Assembly (NCBI GenBank): GCA_020692325.1
Contig: JAIMKR010000005.1
Coordinates: 72,795-136,794 of the forward strand
DNA from: Desulfocurvus sp.
GTDB lineage: Bacteria > Desulfobacterota > Desulfovibrionia > Desulfovibrionales > Desulfovibrionaceae
Direction of reading: 5' to 3'
DNA length: 64,000 nucleotides
The position numbers and the translations under genes are program-made. Within the stretch, counting starts at the first letter, position 1. Every line of letters begins with the position of its first letter. The notes beneath the pieces were generated by a model that ran no database searches, had not been told where the DNA came from, and saw nothing but the letters and a program-made list of their open reading frames with translations. This document shows, one piece after another, positions 52,881 to 61,290 of the stretch.

Positions 52881-52898
52881 TTGTGCATATAGGCACAA
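52881..52898. promoter_or_regulatory. CRP/FNR-like palindrome upstream of the alcohol dehydrogenase
   Basis: TTGTGC (52881-52886) and GCACAA (52893-52898) form a dyad with a 6-base spacer, the geometry of CRP/FNR-family sites (TTGTGA-N6-TCACAA). It lies between the divergent dehydrogenase and glycerate kinase genes and could control either. Pattern match only. Confidence 0.45.
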
Positions 52899-53036
52899 TT
52901 TATGTCCGGCGGCGGCAAGAGTCAACCGCAACTCCCGCCGGATTTTTGGGAGGAAGTGCCCGCGGACCTTGAATCCCCAGGGCGAAACGGCTAGCCTGCG
53001 CCATCCTTTCCTTTTGATCCACAGGAGGCCGCGTTC

Positions 53037-54431
53037 ATGGCGCATCCGAGCGAGGAACCGCAGTTTTCTGCCCTGCGCGGCATATTCGAGGCGGCGCTCG
53101 CCCGCATCGATCCCTATGGAATGCTGCGCGATCACATGCGCCTGCGCGACGACAGCCTGCGCGTGGAGCTGGAGGACGGCGCGTGGGAGACGGAGCTGCC
53201 GCGCGGCCGGCGGGTGCTGGTGCTGGGCTGCGGCAAGGCCTCGGCGCGCATGGCGCTCGCCGTGGAGGAGATCTTTGGCGCGCGTCCCGACCTCGAATGG
53301 GGCGGGCTGGTCTGCACCAAGTACGGCCACACGGAGAAGCTCACACGCATCGAACAGCTGGAGGCCGGCCACCCGGTGCCGGACGAGGCCGGAGTGGCGG
53401 CGGCCGCGCGCTTGGCCGAACTGGCGCGTTCGGCCGGGCCGGATGATCTCGTCATCAATCTGATTTCCGGCGGGGGCTCGGCGCTGTTGCCCGCGCCCAT
53501 GACCTATTTCGACGCCGGGCGCGAGGTGCGGCTGACGCTGGAGCACAAGCAGGCGGTGACCCGCGCCTTGCTTGCCTGCGGCGCGGACATCCGGGAGATC
53601 AACTGCGTGCGCAAGCACCTCTCGGCTCTCAAGGGCGGGCGCTTTCTGCGCTTGTTGGCACCGGCGGAGAGCGTCTCGCTCATCCTTTCCGACGTGGTGG
53701 GCGACCGGCTGGACACCATCGCCTCGGGCATCACCAGCCCGGACGCCAGCACCTACGCCCAGGCGCTGGCCATCGTGGAGCGCCACGGCATCGGCCCGGC
53801 CATTCCCCGCGCGGCGCTGCGGGCGCTGGAACTCGGCGCGGCGGGGGCCATCGACGAGACGCCCAAACCCGGCGACGCGGCGTTCTCCCGCGCGACGAAC
53901 CTGCTCATCGGCACCAACCGCGTGGCGTTGCTGGCGGCTTGCGCCAAGGCGCGCGAGCTGGGCTGCAACGTGGCCCCGCTCACCTGCCAGCTCACGGGCG
54001 AGGCCAGGGAGGCGGCGCGCTTCATCGCGGGCATCGCGCGTGACGTGCGCGATTCGGAAATGCTGGTCAAACGCCCGGCCTGCGTCATTCTTGGCGGGGA
54101 GACCGTGGTCACCCTCACCGGCGGGGGCAAGGGCGGCCGCAACCAGGAAATGGCGCTGGCCTTTTTGGCGGAAATGGAGCGCGATCCTCTGCGCGGCCGG
54201 GGCATGGCCTTCCTTTCCGCCTCCACGGACGGCAGCGACGGCCCCACGGACGCGGCCGGGGCCTACGCCTCGCCGGCCGTGCTGGAGCGCGCCCGCGCCG
54301 CCGGGCTGTCCATCGCCGACGCGCTCGCGGCCAACGATTCGTATCATTTCTTCGAGGCCGTGGGCGGGTTGTACAAAACCGGTCCCACGCGCACCAACGT
54401 CTGCGATCTGCACATGCTGCTGGTGGAGTAG
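53037..54431 (+). CDS. Glycerate kinase, MOFRL/DUF4147 type
   Basis: This family phosphorylates D-glycerate, usually to 2-phosphoglycerate. The 464-residue protein has the DUF4147 N-terminal domain (GRRVLVLGCGKASARMALAV near residue 55, LVINLISGGGSALLPAPMTY near 138) and the MOFRL C-terminal domain (GGETVVTLTGGGKGGRNQEM near 350, FLSASTDGSDGPTDAAGAYA near 390). Length and motifs are normal and it ends HMLLVE. A degenerate second copy of its MOFRL part lies just downstream. It may work with the divergent dehydrogenase in sugar-acid or alcohol metabolism, but that is a guess. Confidence 0.92.
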   Translation: MAHPSEEPQFSALRGIFEAALARIDPYGMLRDHMRLRDDSLRVELEDGAWETELPRGRRVLVLGCGKASARMALAVEEIFGARPDLEWGGLVCTKYGHTEKLTRIEQLEAGHPVPDEAGVAAAARLAELARSAGPDDLVINLISGGGSALLPAPMTYFDAGREVRLTLEHKQAVTRALLACGADIREINCVRKHLSALKGGRFLRLLAPAESVSLILSDVVGDRLDTIASGITSPDASTYAQALAIVERHGIGPAIPRAALRALELGAAGAIDETPKPGDAAFSRATNLLIGTNRVALLAACAKARELGCNVAPLTCQLTGEAREAARFIAGIARDVRDSEMLVKRPACVILGGETVVTLTGGGKGGRNQEMALAFLAEMERDPLRGRGMAFLSASTDGSDGPTDAAGAYASPAVLERARAAGLSIADALAANDSYHFFEAVGGLYKTGPTRTNVCDLHMLLVE

Positions 54432-54554
54432 CGGGAACGGCGTTCGCCGCGGCATGGTGTCGAGTCGTCGTGGAGCTTGCGGCCGACAAAGCGGGGACGC
54501 GGCGAGTCTGAGGGGACCGGGCTGCGATGGCCCTCTATCGCTTTCTCCGTCTCC

Positions 54555-54790
54555 CCGGATGGTCACACACGGATGCGGTGGAGCCTTCGTTGGACTGCGC
54601 GGCGAGGCGGGCGGTTTTCTGGGCTGTGGCGGTGATCCCCTCTTTCTCTCCGCCTCCACGGACGGTGGCGACGGTCCCACGGACGCGGCGGGAGCCTATG
54701 CCTCGCCGGCCGTGCTGGAGCGGGCCCGCGCCGCCCTTCCCATCGCGGAATGCCAGCGCGGCCTGGGAGCGGCGGCTGGCCCTGGCCGCG
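54555..54790 (+). pseudogene. Degenerate duplicate of the glycerate kinase 3' part
   Basis: In one frame this DNA reads FLSASTDGGDGPTDAAGAYA then SPAVLERARAALPIAE, nearly identical to the MOFRL domain of the gene just upstream. Before it, a weaker MVTHGCGGAFVGLRGEAGGF recalls TVVTLTGGGKGGRNQEM. After about 54780 similarity fades. There is no start codon context and the copy is broken. It is a drifted partial tandem duplication. Confidence 0.8.
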
Positions 54791-54843
54791 GCCGGGAGCC
54801 GGACGGCGCGCGACGCATCCCCGCCGCGTTTTCCAAACGGCGC

Positions 54844-54957
54844 GGCAGGTTGTCCAACCCGAAGCGTCCTTCCTTTGCCGGAGGGCCGGTCTACCCCGGC
54901 TTCCGCACCAACAGGAGCGAGAAGTAGCTGGGTTTTTCCGGCAGGTTGTCCAACCCG
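54844..54957. repeat. 18-bp direct repeat spanning the cbiL 3' end
   Basis: GGCAGGTTGTCCAACCCG occurs at 54844-54861 and again at 54940-54957. The second copy lies inside cbiL and encodes LDNLP on the minus strand; the first lies beyond its stop. This suggests a short duplication of the cbiL 3' end toward the glycerate kinase duplicate. Confidence 0.75.
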
Positions 54958-55598
54958 GAGATGACCTCCTCGCCCTCCAGGCCGAGCCGCGTGACAAACA
55001 CGCAGGCGTCGTCCAGACCAAGTTTTTTCAGCACGCGGCGGATGACCGGCAGGTTCTTGTAGGCCTTCAGGATCACCGCGCTCTGGGCGTTCTCCAACAC
55101 GCGGGTCAGGCTGGCCTCGTCGGCCACGCCGGAAACCACGGCCATGCTCTCGCCGCTCTCAACCAGCACCCGGCCGGTGCGGGCCGCCGCGGCCTGATAG
55201 CTGGTGACGCCCGGCACCACCTCCACGGGCGCGTTCGTGCGCGGGGCCAGGGCGCGGGCGAGGTAGCCGAAGGTGCTGTATGTCAGCGGGTCGCCCAGGG
55301 TCAGAAAGGCCGCACTTTTCCCGGCGTCGAGGATTTCGGCCACGGCCTTGGCGTTGGCGTTCCAGGCGGCGTCCAACACGGCCGCGTCGCGGGTCATGGG
55401 AAAGCCCAGGCGCAGGATCTCCACGCCGAGGGCGAGGTGCGGCGTGGCGATGGACAGGGCCAGGGAGGCCTCGTTCTTGGTGGAGGCGGCGGCCAGCACC
55501 ACGTCCACCCTGTGCAGCGTTTTTACGGCCTTGAGCGTGATGAGGTCGGGATCGCCGGGGCCGACGCCGATGCCGTAGAGGGTTCCGTGGCGGGTCAT
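54891..55598 (-). CDS. cbiL: Precorrin-2/cobalt-factor II C20-methyltransferase
   Basis: It methylates C20 of the corrin precursor in cobalamin synthesis; the anaerobic form acts on cobalt-factor II. The 235-residue protein has YGIGVGPGDPDLITLKAVKT near the start, the AdoMet loop AAFLTLGDPLTYSTFGYLAR near residue 93 and VEVVPGVTSYQAAAARTG near 125, as in the tetrapyrrole methylase family. I begin at ATG 55596-55598, which overlaps the stop of the transport-protein gene by ATGA. It is the last gene of the riboswitch-controlled operon that starts with cbiK. Confidence 0.92.
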   Translation of the reverse strand: MTRHGTLYGIGVGPGDPDLITLKAVKTLHRVDVVLAAASTKNEASLALSIATPHLALGVEILRLGFPMTRDAAVLDAAWNANAKAVAEILDAGKSAAFLTLGDPLTYSTFGYLARALAPRTNAPVEVVPGVTSYQAAAARTGRVLVESGESMAVVSGVADEASLTRVLENAQSAVILKAYKNLPVIRRVLKKLGLDDACVFVTRLGLEGEEVISGLDNLPEKPSYFSLLLVRKPG

Positions 55599-56575
55599 TT
55601 GCCGTCCTTGTTCGGCGCGGCGGCGGCCGCTCGCGCGGTTGCGGGGAAAAGCTCGGGATGCAGCAGGCGGGCCAGCTCCTCGGCAGCGTCCACGCTCTGC
55701 CTGCCGGGTCGGGCGTATTTCTTCTCGTCCACGAACCACGCGCGGCCGGTCCTGGCCGCCGGAATCACGGCGAGGCGCGGACGTTTGTCCAGGGGCAGCG
55801 GGGTCTGATTCATTGGCCCGCGCTGGATGATGTAGACCTCGGGCGCGAGGCGGATGATCTCCTCCTCGCTCACGCGGGCGAATTTTCCGGGCGCGTCGGC
55901 CACGCAGTTCACTCCGCCGGCGTGGCGGACGATCTCGTCCACGATGCCGCCGTCGCCCGCCGCGAGCATGTCCGGCGAGCGCACCTCGTAGAACACGCGC
56001 GGGCGCTTGGCCGCCTTGGCCATGCGGGCGTCCAGCGCGGCCAGTCGTTTTTTCATGTCGCGCACCATGGCCTCGGCCCGTTTTTCCGAGCCCGTGAGGA
56101 CCCCAACCCGTTGGATGACCGAGAACAGTTCGGCGAAGGTCTCGGCCCGGAACACGGCCACGGGCACGCCGCGCCGCCGCAGTGCCTCCACCGGTAGCGA
56201 CGCTTCCTTGCGGCCGGCCATCTGGAGCACGAGGTCGGGCTTCCGCGCCAGCACGGCCTCGACGTTGGGCCGCATGTGCGTGCCGATGACCGGCAGCCGG
56301 GCGATGCGCGCGGGCGAGGTGTCGGCGTCGGTGCGGGCCACGATGGCGTCCACCCGGCCGAGGCCGTCCAGAATCTCGTTGAACGCGCCGTACAGGGCGA
56401 TGACGCGGGTGGCCGGCCGGACCAGGGCGATGCTGCGGCCCGTGTCGTCGGTGATGGCGACCTGCCCGGCCTGTGCCCTAGCCGCGAGGCAGAGCAGCAG
56501 CGCCAGCGCCAGGAAGAAGATGCGCCTGTGGCGCGCCGGTGACGGGATGCTTTCCCACCCGGATGTCCGTTTCAT
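55595..56575 (-). CDS. ABC transporter substrate-binding protein, FepB/BtuF type
   Basis: A periplasmic binding protein of the siderophore/cobalamin class. The 326-residue protein has a signal peptide (RRIFFLALALLLCLAARAQA), then ITDDTGRSIALVRPATRVIA near 40, LPVIGTHMRPNVEAVLARKP near 93, DLVLQMAGRKEASLPVEALR and FYEVRSPDMLAAGDGGIVDE near 196, typical of Peripla_BP_2. The start lies about 100 bases inside the upstream ATPase gene, an unusually long overlap, but no later start would leave a full signal peptide. The ligand is probably a corrinoid, cobalt chelate or iron chelate, judging by operon mates. Confidence 0.9.
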   Translation of the reverse strand: MKRTSGWESIPSPARHRRIFFLALALLLCLAARAQAGQVAITDDTGRSIALVRPATRVIALYGAFNEILDGLGRVDAIVARTDADTSPARIARLPVIGTHMRPNVEAVLARKPDLVLQMAGRKEASLPVEALRRRGVPVAVFRAETFAELFSVIQRVGVLTGSEKRAEAMVRDMKKRLAALDARMAKAAKRPRVFYEVRSPDMLAAGDGGIVDEIVRHAGGVNCVADAPGKFARVSEEEIIRLAPEVYIIQRGPMNQTPLPLDKRPRLAVIPAARTGRAWFVDEKKYARPGRQSVDAAEELARLLHPELFPATARAAAAAPNKDGK

Positions 56576-57275
56576 AGATGTCCCTCAGGTTCGATTCGGT
56601 GAAGACCTCGCGCGTGGGGCCGTCCAGCGCCACGCGGCCGTTTTTCAGAAAGATCAGACGCGGGCAGTACAGCGCCGCAAGGTTGAGGTCGTGCACGGCG
56701 GCCAGCACCGAGCCGCCCTCGCGGTGCGTCCGGGCCAGCAGGTCGAAGGCCTCCACCCGCCGGGCCAGATCGAGGGCGGAGGTGGCCTCGTCGAGGAGCA
56801 GCAGCCCACGCCCCTGGCACAGGGCCCGGGCCAGCAGCACGCGCTGGAACTCCCCGCCGGAAAGCTCGGCGGCCTGCCGGTCGGCCAGATTCAGGCAGTG
56901 GGTGTCGACGAGCGCCGCCTCGCAGGCCGCGTCGTCATCCGCGCAGCCGCCGCCCCAGAACCCGCCGCGCGAAAAACGCCCCATGCGCACCAGCTCGCGC
57001 ACGGTGTAGCCCGGCGGAGCCGAGCCGCCCTGCGGCACGCAGGACACCAGCCGCGCGCGCTCCCGGGCCGAAAGCCGCGCAGCGTCGCGGCCGTCGATCT
57101 CCACCCGGCCGGCGGCGGCGGGCAGCAGTCCGGCCAGAGCCAGCAGCAGCGTGGTCTTGCCCGAGCCGTTGGGACCCAGCAGCGCCACGAATTCACCGGG
57201 GGCCATAGTCAGGTTCACGCCGCGCAGCACGGTCGTGCGCCCATACCCGCAGGAGAGATCCACGGCGCGCAGCAT
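56478..57275 (-). CDS. ABC transporter ATP-binding protein, FepC/BtuD type
   Basis: The 265-residue ATPase has Walker A LLGPNGSGKTTLLLALAG near residue 35, Q-loop SCVPQGGSAPPG near 78, signature AELSGGEFQRVLLARALCQG near 135, Walker B GLLLLDEATSALDLA near 155 and the switch His in VLAAVHDLNLAALY near 185. It powers the permease next to it. The ATG at 57273-57275 overlaps the end of the permease gene by one base. Its last 32 codons overlap the substrate-binding protein gene. Confidence 0.94.
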   Translation of the reverse strand: MLRAVDLSCGYGRTTVLRGVNLTMAPGEFVALLGPNGSGKTTLLLALAGLLPAAAGRVEIDGRDAARLSARERARLVSCVPQGGSAPPGYTVRELVRMGRFSRGGFWGGGCADDDAACEAALVDTHCLNLADRQAAELSGGEFQRVLLARALCQGRGLLLLDEATSALDLARRVEAFDLLARTHREGGSVLAAVHDLNLAALYCPRLIFLKNGRVALDGPTREVFTESNLRDIYETDIRVGKHPVTGAPQAHLLPGAGAAALPRG

Positions 57276-58411
57276 CAGCCCCTCCCCGCGCCGCGCCCGG
57301 CGAGGCGGAAATTCCGGGCCAGCAGCAGGCAGAAGAACGGCCCGCCGACGAGCGCCGTCACCACGCCCACGGGCAGCTCGGCCCCGCGCGGCAGCACCGT
57401 GCGGGCCAGCACGTCGCTCCAGATGAGCAAAAGCGCGCCGAGCAGCGCCGAGGCCGGCAGCAGACGCCGGTGCCCGGCCCCCAGCATCAGCCGCGCCAGG
57501 TGCGGCACCACCAGACCCACGAAACCGATGACGCCCGACACCGCCACCGAGGCCCCGGCGAGCAGGCTCGCGCCGAAGAGCAGCCACAGGCGCGAGCGTC
57601 CGGCCTCCAGCCCCAGCATCCGCGCCTGTGTTTCGCCCAGGCTCAGCAGGTCCAGCTCGCGCGCGCGCCAGAACACGATCCCCGCGCCCACGAGCATGTA
57701 CGGCCAGGCCAGCGCGACGTGCTCGAACCCCCGGCCCTGGAAGCTGCCCATGATCCAGAACACGATGCTGGACACGCTTTCCTCGTCCAGGCTCTTGAGC
57801 AGCGAAATGAGCGCCGAGAGGAACGTGGAGACCACGATGCCGGCCAGCACCAGCGTTTCGCGCCGCAGGCCGGAGAGCGGACCGCCGGCCCGGGCCAGCA
57901 GCAGCACCAGCGCCAGCGCGGCCAGGGCGCCCGCCAGCGCGCAGACGGGCAGGGCGCGCACGTCGCCGGCCAGCGCGGCGGCTCCGGCCACGCCGGAGAT
58001 GATGCCCATGGACGCCCCAAAGGCGGCCCCCCCGGACACGCCAAGGGTGAAGGCGTCGGCCAGCGGATTGCGCAGCACGCCCTGAAAGGCCGCACCGGCC
58101 ACGGAGAGCGCCGCGCCGGTCATGCCGGCCAGCAGCACCCGCGCCAGGCGGATGTCCACCACCACGGCGGCGAGATCCGCGTCCACGGGCGCGCCGAGGG
58201 AAACGCCGGCCGCCTGGGCCAGGGCGCGCAGGGTCTGCCCCGGCGTTGTGGGATAGCTGCCCACGCCGCAGGCCAGCAGCGTGGTGAAAAGCAGGGCGGA
58301 GGCCAGCGCGGCCAGCGCGAGGACGACGGCGCAAACGTTCCGCTTCCCCGGCTTTCCCTCGCCGTTCCCCGATTCGGGGGATGCGGCGCGCGCCTTGGCC
58401 TCCGCCGCCAT
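57275..58411 (-). CDS. ABC transporter permease, FecCD type
   Basis: The 378-residue protein is a FecCD/BtuC permease with about ten membrane helices: VLALAALASALLFTTLLACG, DIRLARVLLAGMTGAALSVA, GAAFQGVLRNPLADAFTLGV (the conserved NPLADP-type loop) and VSGVIGFVGLVVPHLARLML (the ATPase-contact loop). A hydrophilic 30-residue N-terminus precedes the first helix. ATG 58409-58411 is two bases from the stop of cbiK. Together with the ATPase and binding protein it forms a complete importer. Confidence 0.94.
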   Translation of the reverse strand: MAAEAKARAASPESGNGEGKPGKRNVCAVVLALAALASALLFTTLLACGVGSYPTTPGQTLRALAQAAGVSLGAPVDADLAAVVVDIRLARVLLAGMTGAALSVAGAAFQGVLRNPLADAFTLGVSGGAAFGASMGIISGVAGAAALAGDVRALPVCALAGALAALALVLLLARAGGPLSGLRRETLVLAGIVVSTFLSALISLLKSLDEESVSSIVFWIMGSFQGRGFEHVALAWPYMLVGAGIVFWRARELDLLSLGETQARMLGLEAGRSRLWLLFGASLLAGASVAVSGVIGFVGLVVPHLARLMLGAGHRRLLPASALLGALLLIWSDVLARTVLPRGAELPVGVVTALVGGPFFCLLLARNFRLAGRGAGRG

Positions 58412-58413
58412 GA

Positions 58414-59307
58414 TTACAGGCCCAGCGCCTTGTCGGCTTCGCGCAGGTGGTCCATCCACAGTCTGGCCACGGTGGGACGGCTGCCCAGCCCCACGAACAC
58501 CGGCTTGGGCGTGATGCCCGCGGCCGAAAGCCGGCTGGCCCAGGAGTCCTTCTCCGGGCCGGCCATGTCGTTGTGGGCGTGGTCGCCCGCCACGCTCATG
58601 AAGGGCACCAGGTAGGCCGTGCGGAAATGGCCGGTCTTGAGCTGCGGGATGATGTCCTCGATGGCGGGCTTGCTCTCCACGGTGCAGACGAAGACGCTCT
58701 TGTCGTGCTTCCACAGCTCCAGCTGGAGCGCGCTGTAGGCCGCGTTGGCCGGATGCTCCGTGCCGTGGCCCATGAGGATGACGGCCTCGCCCCGGGCGTG
58801 TTTGGGCAGCACGGGCAGAATGGCCTTCGCGGCGGCGGCGATGTCCTCCGGCAGGAAGAGCAGGGGCCGGCCCACACTCACGTGACGGATGCCCTTGGGC
58901 ATGTGTGCGAAGAGCTCGGCGGTGGCCTTCACGTCGGTGTACTCGCGGCCGGGAATGGTCTGCAACGACTGTACGGAGACGTCGGTGAAGCCCTCGGCGG
59001 CCATGTCGGCCAGCGCCTGGGCCGGGGAGTTCTTTCTGATGCCCTCCTTCTCAATCTTGTCGCGGATGATGTGCGAGGAATAGGCCAGCCGCACGGGCAC
59101 GCCGGGGAAAGCGGCCTCGGCGTCGCGTTTGAGCGTCTCGATGGCCGGAGTGGCCTCGGGCACGCTGGTGCCAAAGGCCACGAGAAGAATGCCATGCTTG
59201 GGCGCGGCGGATTTGTGCTCGCCGGCGAAGGCCGGCAGCGCCAGGGCCAGACCGAGCAGACAGGGAAGAACGGCGCGCATGATGGCGCGTCCTGCGGTAA
59301 ATCGCAT
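58414..59307 (-). CDS. cbiK: Periplasmic sirohydrochlorin cobaltochelatase CbiK
   Basis: CbiK inserts cobalt (or iron) into sirohydrochlorin. The 297-residue protein has a signal peptide (MRAVLPCLLGLALALPAFAG, cleavage near residue 29), so it matches the periplasmic CbiK known from Desulfovibrio, then HGILLVAFGTSVPEATPAIE, RLAYSSHIIRDKIEKEGIRK, VILMGHGTEHPANAAYSALQ (metal-site His) and VAGDHAHNDMAG near the end. ATG 59305-59307 gives the signal peptide; the longer frame runs into the riboswitch. It is the first gene of a five-gene operon with the importer and cbiL. Confidence 0.93.
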   Translation of the reverse strand: MRFTAGRAIMRAVLPCLLGLALALPAFAGEHKSAAPKHGILLVAFGTSVPEATPAIETLKRDAEAAFPGVPVRLAYSSHIIRDKIEKEGIRKNSPAQALADMAAEGFTDVSVQSLQTIPGREYTDVKATAELFAHMPKGIRHVSVGRPLLFLPEDIAAAAKAILPVLPKHARGEAVILMGHGTEHPANAAYSALQLELWKHDKSVFVCTVESKPAIEDIIPQLKTGHFRTAYLVPFMSVAGDHAHNDMAGPEKDSWASRLSAAGITPKPVFVGLGSRPTVARLWMDHLREADKALGL

Positions 59308-59344
59308 TGGCGATACCTCCAAAAGTGGAGGGCGGTGGGGGGGA

Positions 59345-59388
59345 CAAAAAAATCCTCTTCCGGCGCAGCAAAACGCCGGAAGAGGATT
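59345..59388 (-). terminator. Terminator between the cobalamin riboswitch and cbiK
   Basis: On the minus strand AATCCTCTTCCGGCG (59374-59388) pairs with CGCCGGAAGAGGATT (59351-59365), a perfect 15-bp stem, followed by a run of T's. It lies between the riboswitch aptamer and cbiK, so it is the likely expression platform: B12 binding would favour this hairpin and stop transcription. Confidence 0.85.
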
Positions 59389-59439
59389 CCCGTATTCGTC
59401 CCCTTCAAAAAGTCCCGTCGGACAAAAGCCCTCGTTGCC

Positions 59440-59630
59440 GACGAGAAGCCCTATGACACGCTCCGGCAGGTCTTCCGGCTCACCCCGTCGGCCCCGGCCT
59501 TCCCAGGATTTCTCCCAGTGGCGCACAAGGGGGCCGACCGTTTGCGGGGCTCACGGCGGCGGGTCCGCTCCCGAATCGCACGGGAATTCCCTTTTCACTC
59601 CGCCTCAGCGGGGCACCGGACGGCTTGTGA
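59440..59630 (-). promoter_or_regulatory. Cobalamin riboswitch
   Basis: Read on the minus strand, the stretch contains GGTGCCCCGC, then GGGAATTCCCGTGCGATTCG, GGAGCGGACCCGCCGCCGTG, CCACTGGGAGAAATCCTGGG, AAGGCCGG and the B12 box AGCCGGAAGACCTGCCGG (plus strand about 59463-59480). These are the conserved blocks of the adenosylcobalamin aptamer in order. It precedes the transcription terminator and the cbiK-importer-cbiL operon, which it should switch off when cobalamin is plentiful. Confidence 0.95.
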
Positions 59631-59652
59631 GTAGACGGCGGGGGGGCGGGTG

Positions 59653-61290
59653 TCAAGCGGTCGGTTGCTGGACCAGGTCGTTCAGCAGCTTCTCCACGTC
59701 GAGGACGAGCGCGTCGGTCTCGCCCATCATGCCGAAGCCGAGGATGGGCAGGGAGTAAATCTCCTGCACGGGCACGGTGAAGCCGGTGACCACCACCTGC
59801 TGCTGGCGCAGAATCTCGTCCACCAGAAGCGCGGCCGAGAGTTCGCCCATGCGCACGGTGATGACGAGCCCGTGCTCCACGTCCTGGCACGAGTCACCCA
59901 GGCCCAGGTGGCGGCACAGGCGCACCAGATGGAAGATGCGATCCCGCACGCTCATGGTTTCCGATCCGCCCGGAAGGGTCACCAGATCGCCGGGGGACGG
60001 GGCGTAGATCTCCACCACGTCGCGCGAGGGCACGATGAGGGTCTCCGCGCCCACGCGGCACACCAGCGCGTCCACGATTCCCTCGTTCACCGAGCGCGAC
60101 AGGGGAATGGAGAGCAGGAAGCGCGAGCCGCCCTCCTTGCGGTTCTCGATGCTGATCTCGCCGCCGAGCTGCACGCGCACGGCGTTGGCCACGGCGTCCA
60201 TGCCCACGCCCCGGCCGGAGACGTCGGTGACTTTCTCCGCCGTGGAGAAGCCCGTGGCCAGGATGAACTGGACGATCTCGGCCTCGGACGGGGTCTCGTC
60301 CGCGCCCACGAGTCCGCGCTCGCGCGCCTTTTTGAGAATTTTCTCCGCGTTCAGGCCCCGGCCGTCGTCCGTCACCTCGACGTAGGCGGTCTCGCCCTTG
60401 CGCCAGGCGGCAAGGACGACCTGCCCGGTCTCGTCCTTGCCCGCGGCGGCGCGTTCCTCCGGCGGCTCCAGACCGTGGTCCAGGGCGTTGCGCAGCAGGT
60501 GCACCAGCGGTTCGTTCAGACTTTCCACGATGGTCTTGTCCAGGGCCAGCTCGTCGCCGGTGATGGTGAAATGCACCTTCTTGTGCATTTTCTGGGCGAG
60601 GCTCTGCACCAGCCGATTCAGGGGCAGGAAAATCTGCCTGAGCGGGACCAGCCGGATGGCGTCCACCTGGGTTTGCAGGCCGTTGATGACGGTGTCCAGC
60701 TCCGCCAGGGTGGAGGCGGAGAGCGTGGCCCCGCGCATTCCCCCCTGCGAGAGCACGGCGAAGGTCACCATGAGCTTGCCCACTAGTTCGATGAGGCTGT
60801 CCAGGCGCTCGGTGGGCACGCGGATGCTGCTGATGCCCTGCTTGCTCGCGGCGATGGCCTTCTCGGCGTGGTTGTCGGCGTCGTCCGCCGCCGTCGGCGC
60901 GGCCTCCGTTGCAGTCGGGCCGTTTGTCGGCGTCCCGGCGTCCGTCGGTGTGCCCGCCGGTGCGCCTGCCGACTCCGCCGCCTCGGCGGCGGGAATCTGC
61001 ATGGGCGCGCTCGCCCTGGGCTGGTCGAGGACGCCGGCCAGCGTGTACAGGAATTTCTTGTTGGCCTCGCACAGGCGCAAAAGCGCCGTGACGATGGCCT
61101 CGTTCACCGGGGTGATGCCGTCGGCCAGCATGTCCAACAGGGAGATGACCTGCGCCGAGGCCAGCTTGAGGTGCGTGAGGCCAAGTGCCTCCAGCACGTG
61201 CGTCACGTCGTTGGCCGTGGGCCGGCCGCCCTCCAACTGGAGGATTTTCTCCTCCAGCGCGTCGATGCATTGCCGGATGTGATCCCTCAT
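59653..61290 (-). CDS. cheA: CheA-type histidine kinase lacking its own HPt domain
   Basis: The 545-residue protein has a short helical N-terminus, an Ala/Thr/Pro-rich linker (about 100-145), the CheA dimerisation region (VPTERLDSLIELVGKLMVTF), the ATPase (HLLRNALDHGLEPPEERAAA, TDDGRGLNAEKILKKARERG, VSGRGVGMDAVANAVR) and a C-terminal CheW domain (NEGIVDALVCRVGAETLIVP to the end). No phosphorylatable His box is present in the N-terminus; that function is supplied by the adjacent gene, with which it overlaps by ATGA. It is therefore half of a split CheA. Confidence 0.9.
   Translation of the reverse strand: MRDHIRQCIDALEEKILQLEGGRPTANDVTHVLEALGLTHLKLASAQVISLLDMLADGITPVNEAIVTALLRLCEANKKFLYTLAGVLDQPRASAPMQIPAAEAAESAGAPAGTPTDAGTPTNGPTATEAAPTAADDADNHAEKAIAASKQGISSIRVPTERLDSLIELVGKLMVTFAVLSQGGMRGATLSASTLAELDTVINGLQTQVDAIRLVPLRQIFLPLNRLVQSLAQKMHKKVHFTITGDELALDKTIVESLNEPLVHLLRNALDHGLEPPEERAAAGKDETGQVVLAAWRKGETAYVEVTDDGRGLNAEKILKKARERGLVGADETPSEAEIVQFILATGFSTAEKVTDVSGRGVGMDAVANAVRVQLGGEISIENRKEGGSRFLLSIPLSRSVNEGIVDALVCRVGAETLIVPSRDVVEIYAPSPGDLVTLPGGSETMSVRDRIFHLVRLCRHLGLGDSCQDVEHGLVITVRMGELSAALLVDEILRQQQVVVTGFTVPVQEIYSLPILGFGMMGETDALVLDVEKLLNDLVQQPTA

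Noticed and set aside
56007..58085. 692-codon plus-strand open frame
   Set aside because: It is antisense to three clear ABC transporter genes and is low-complexity Ala/Arg/Ser/Pro.
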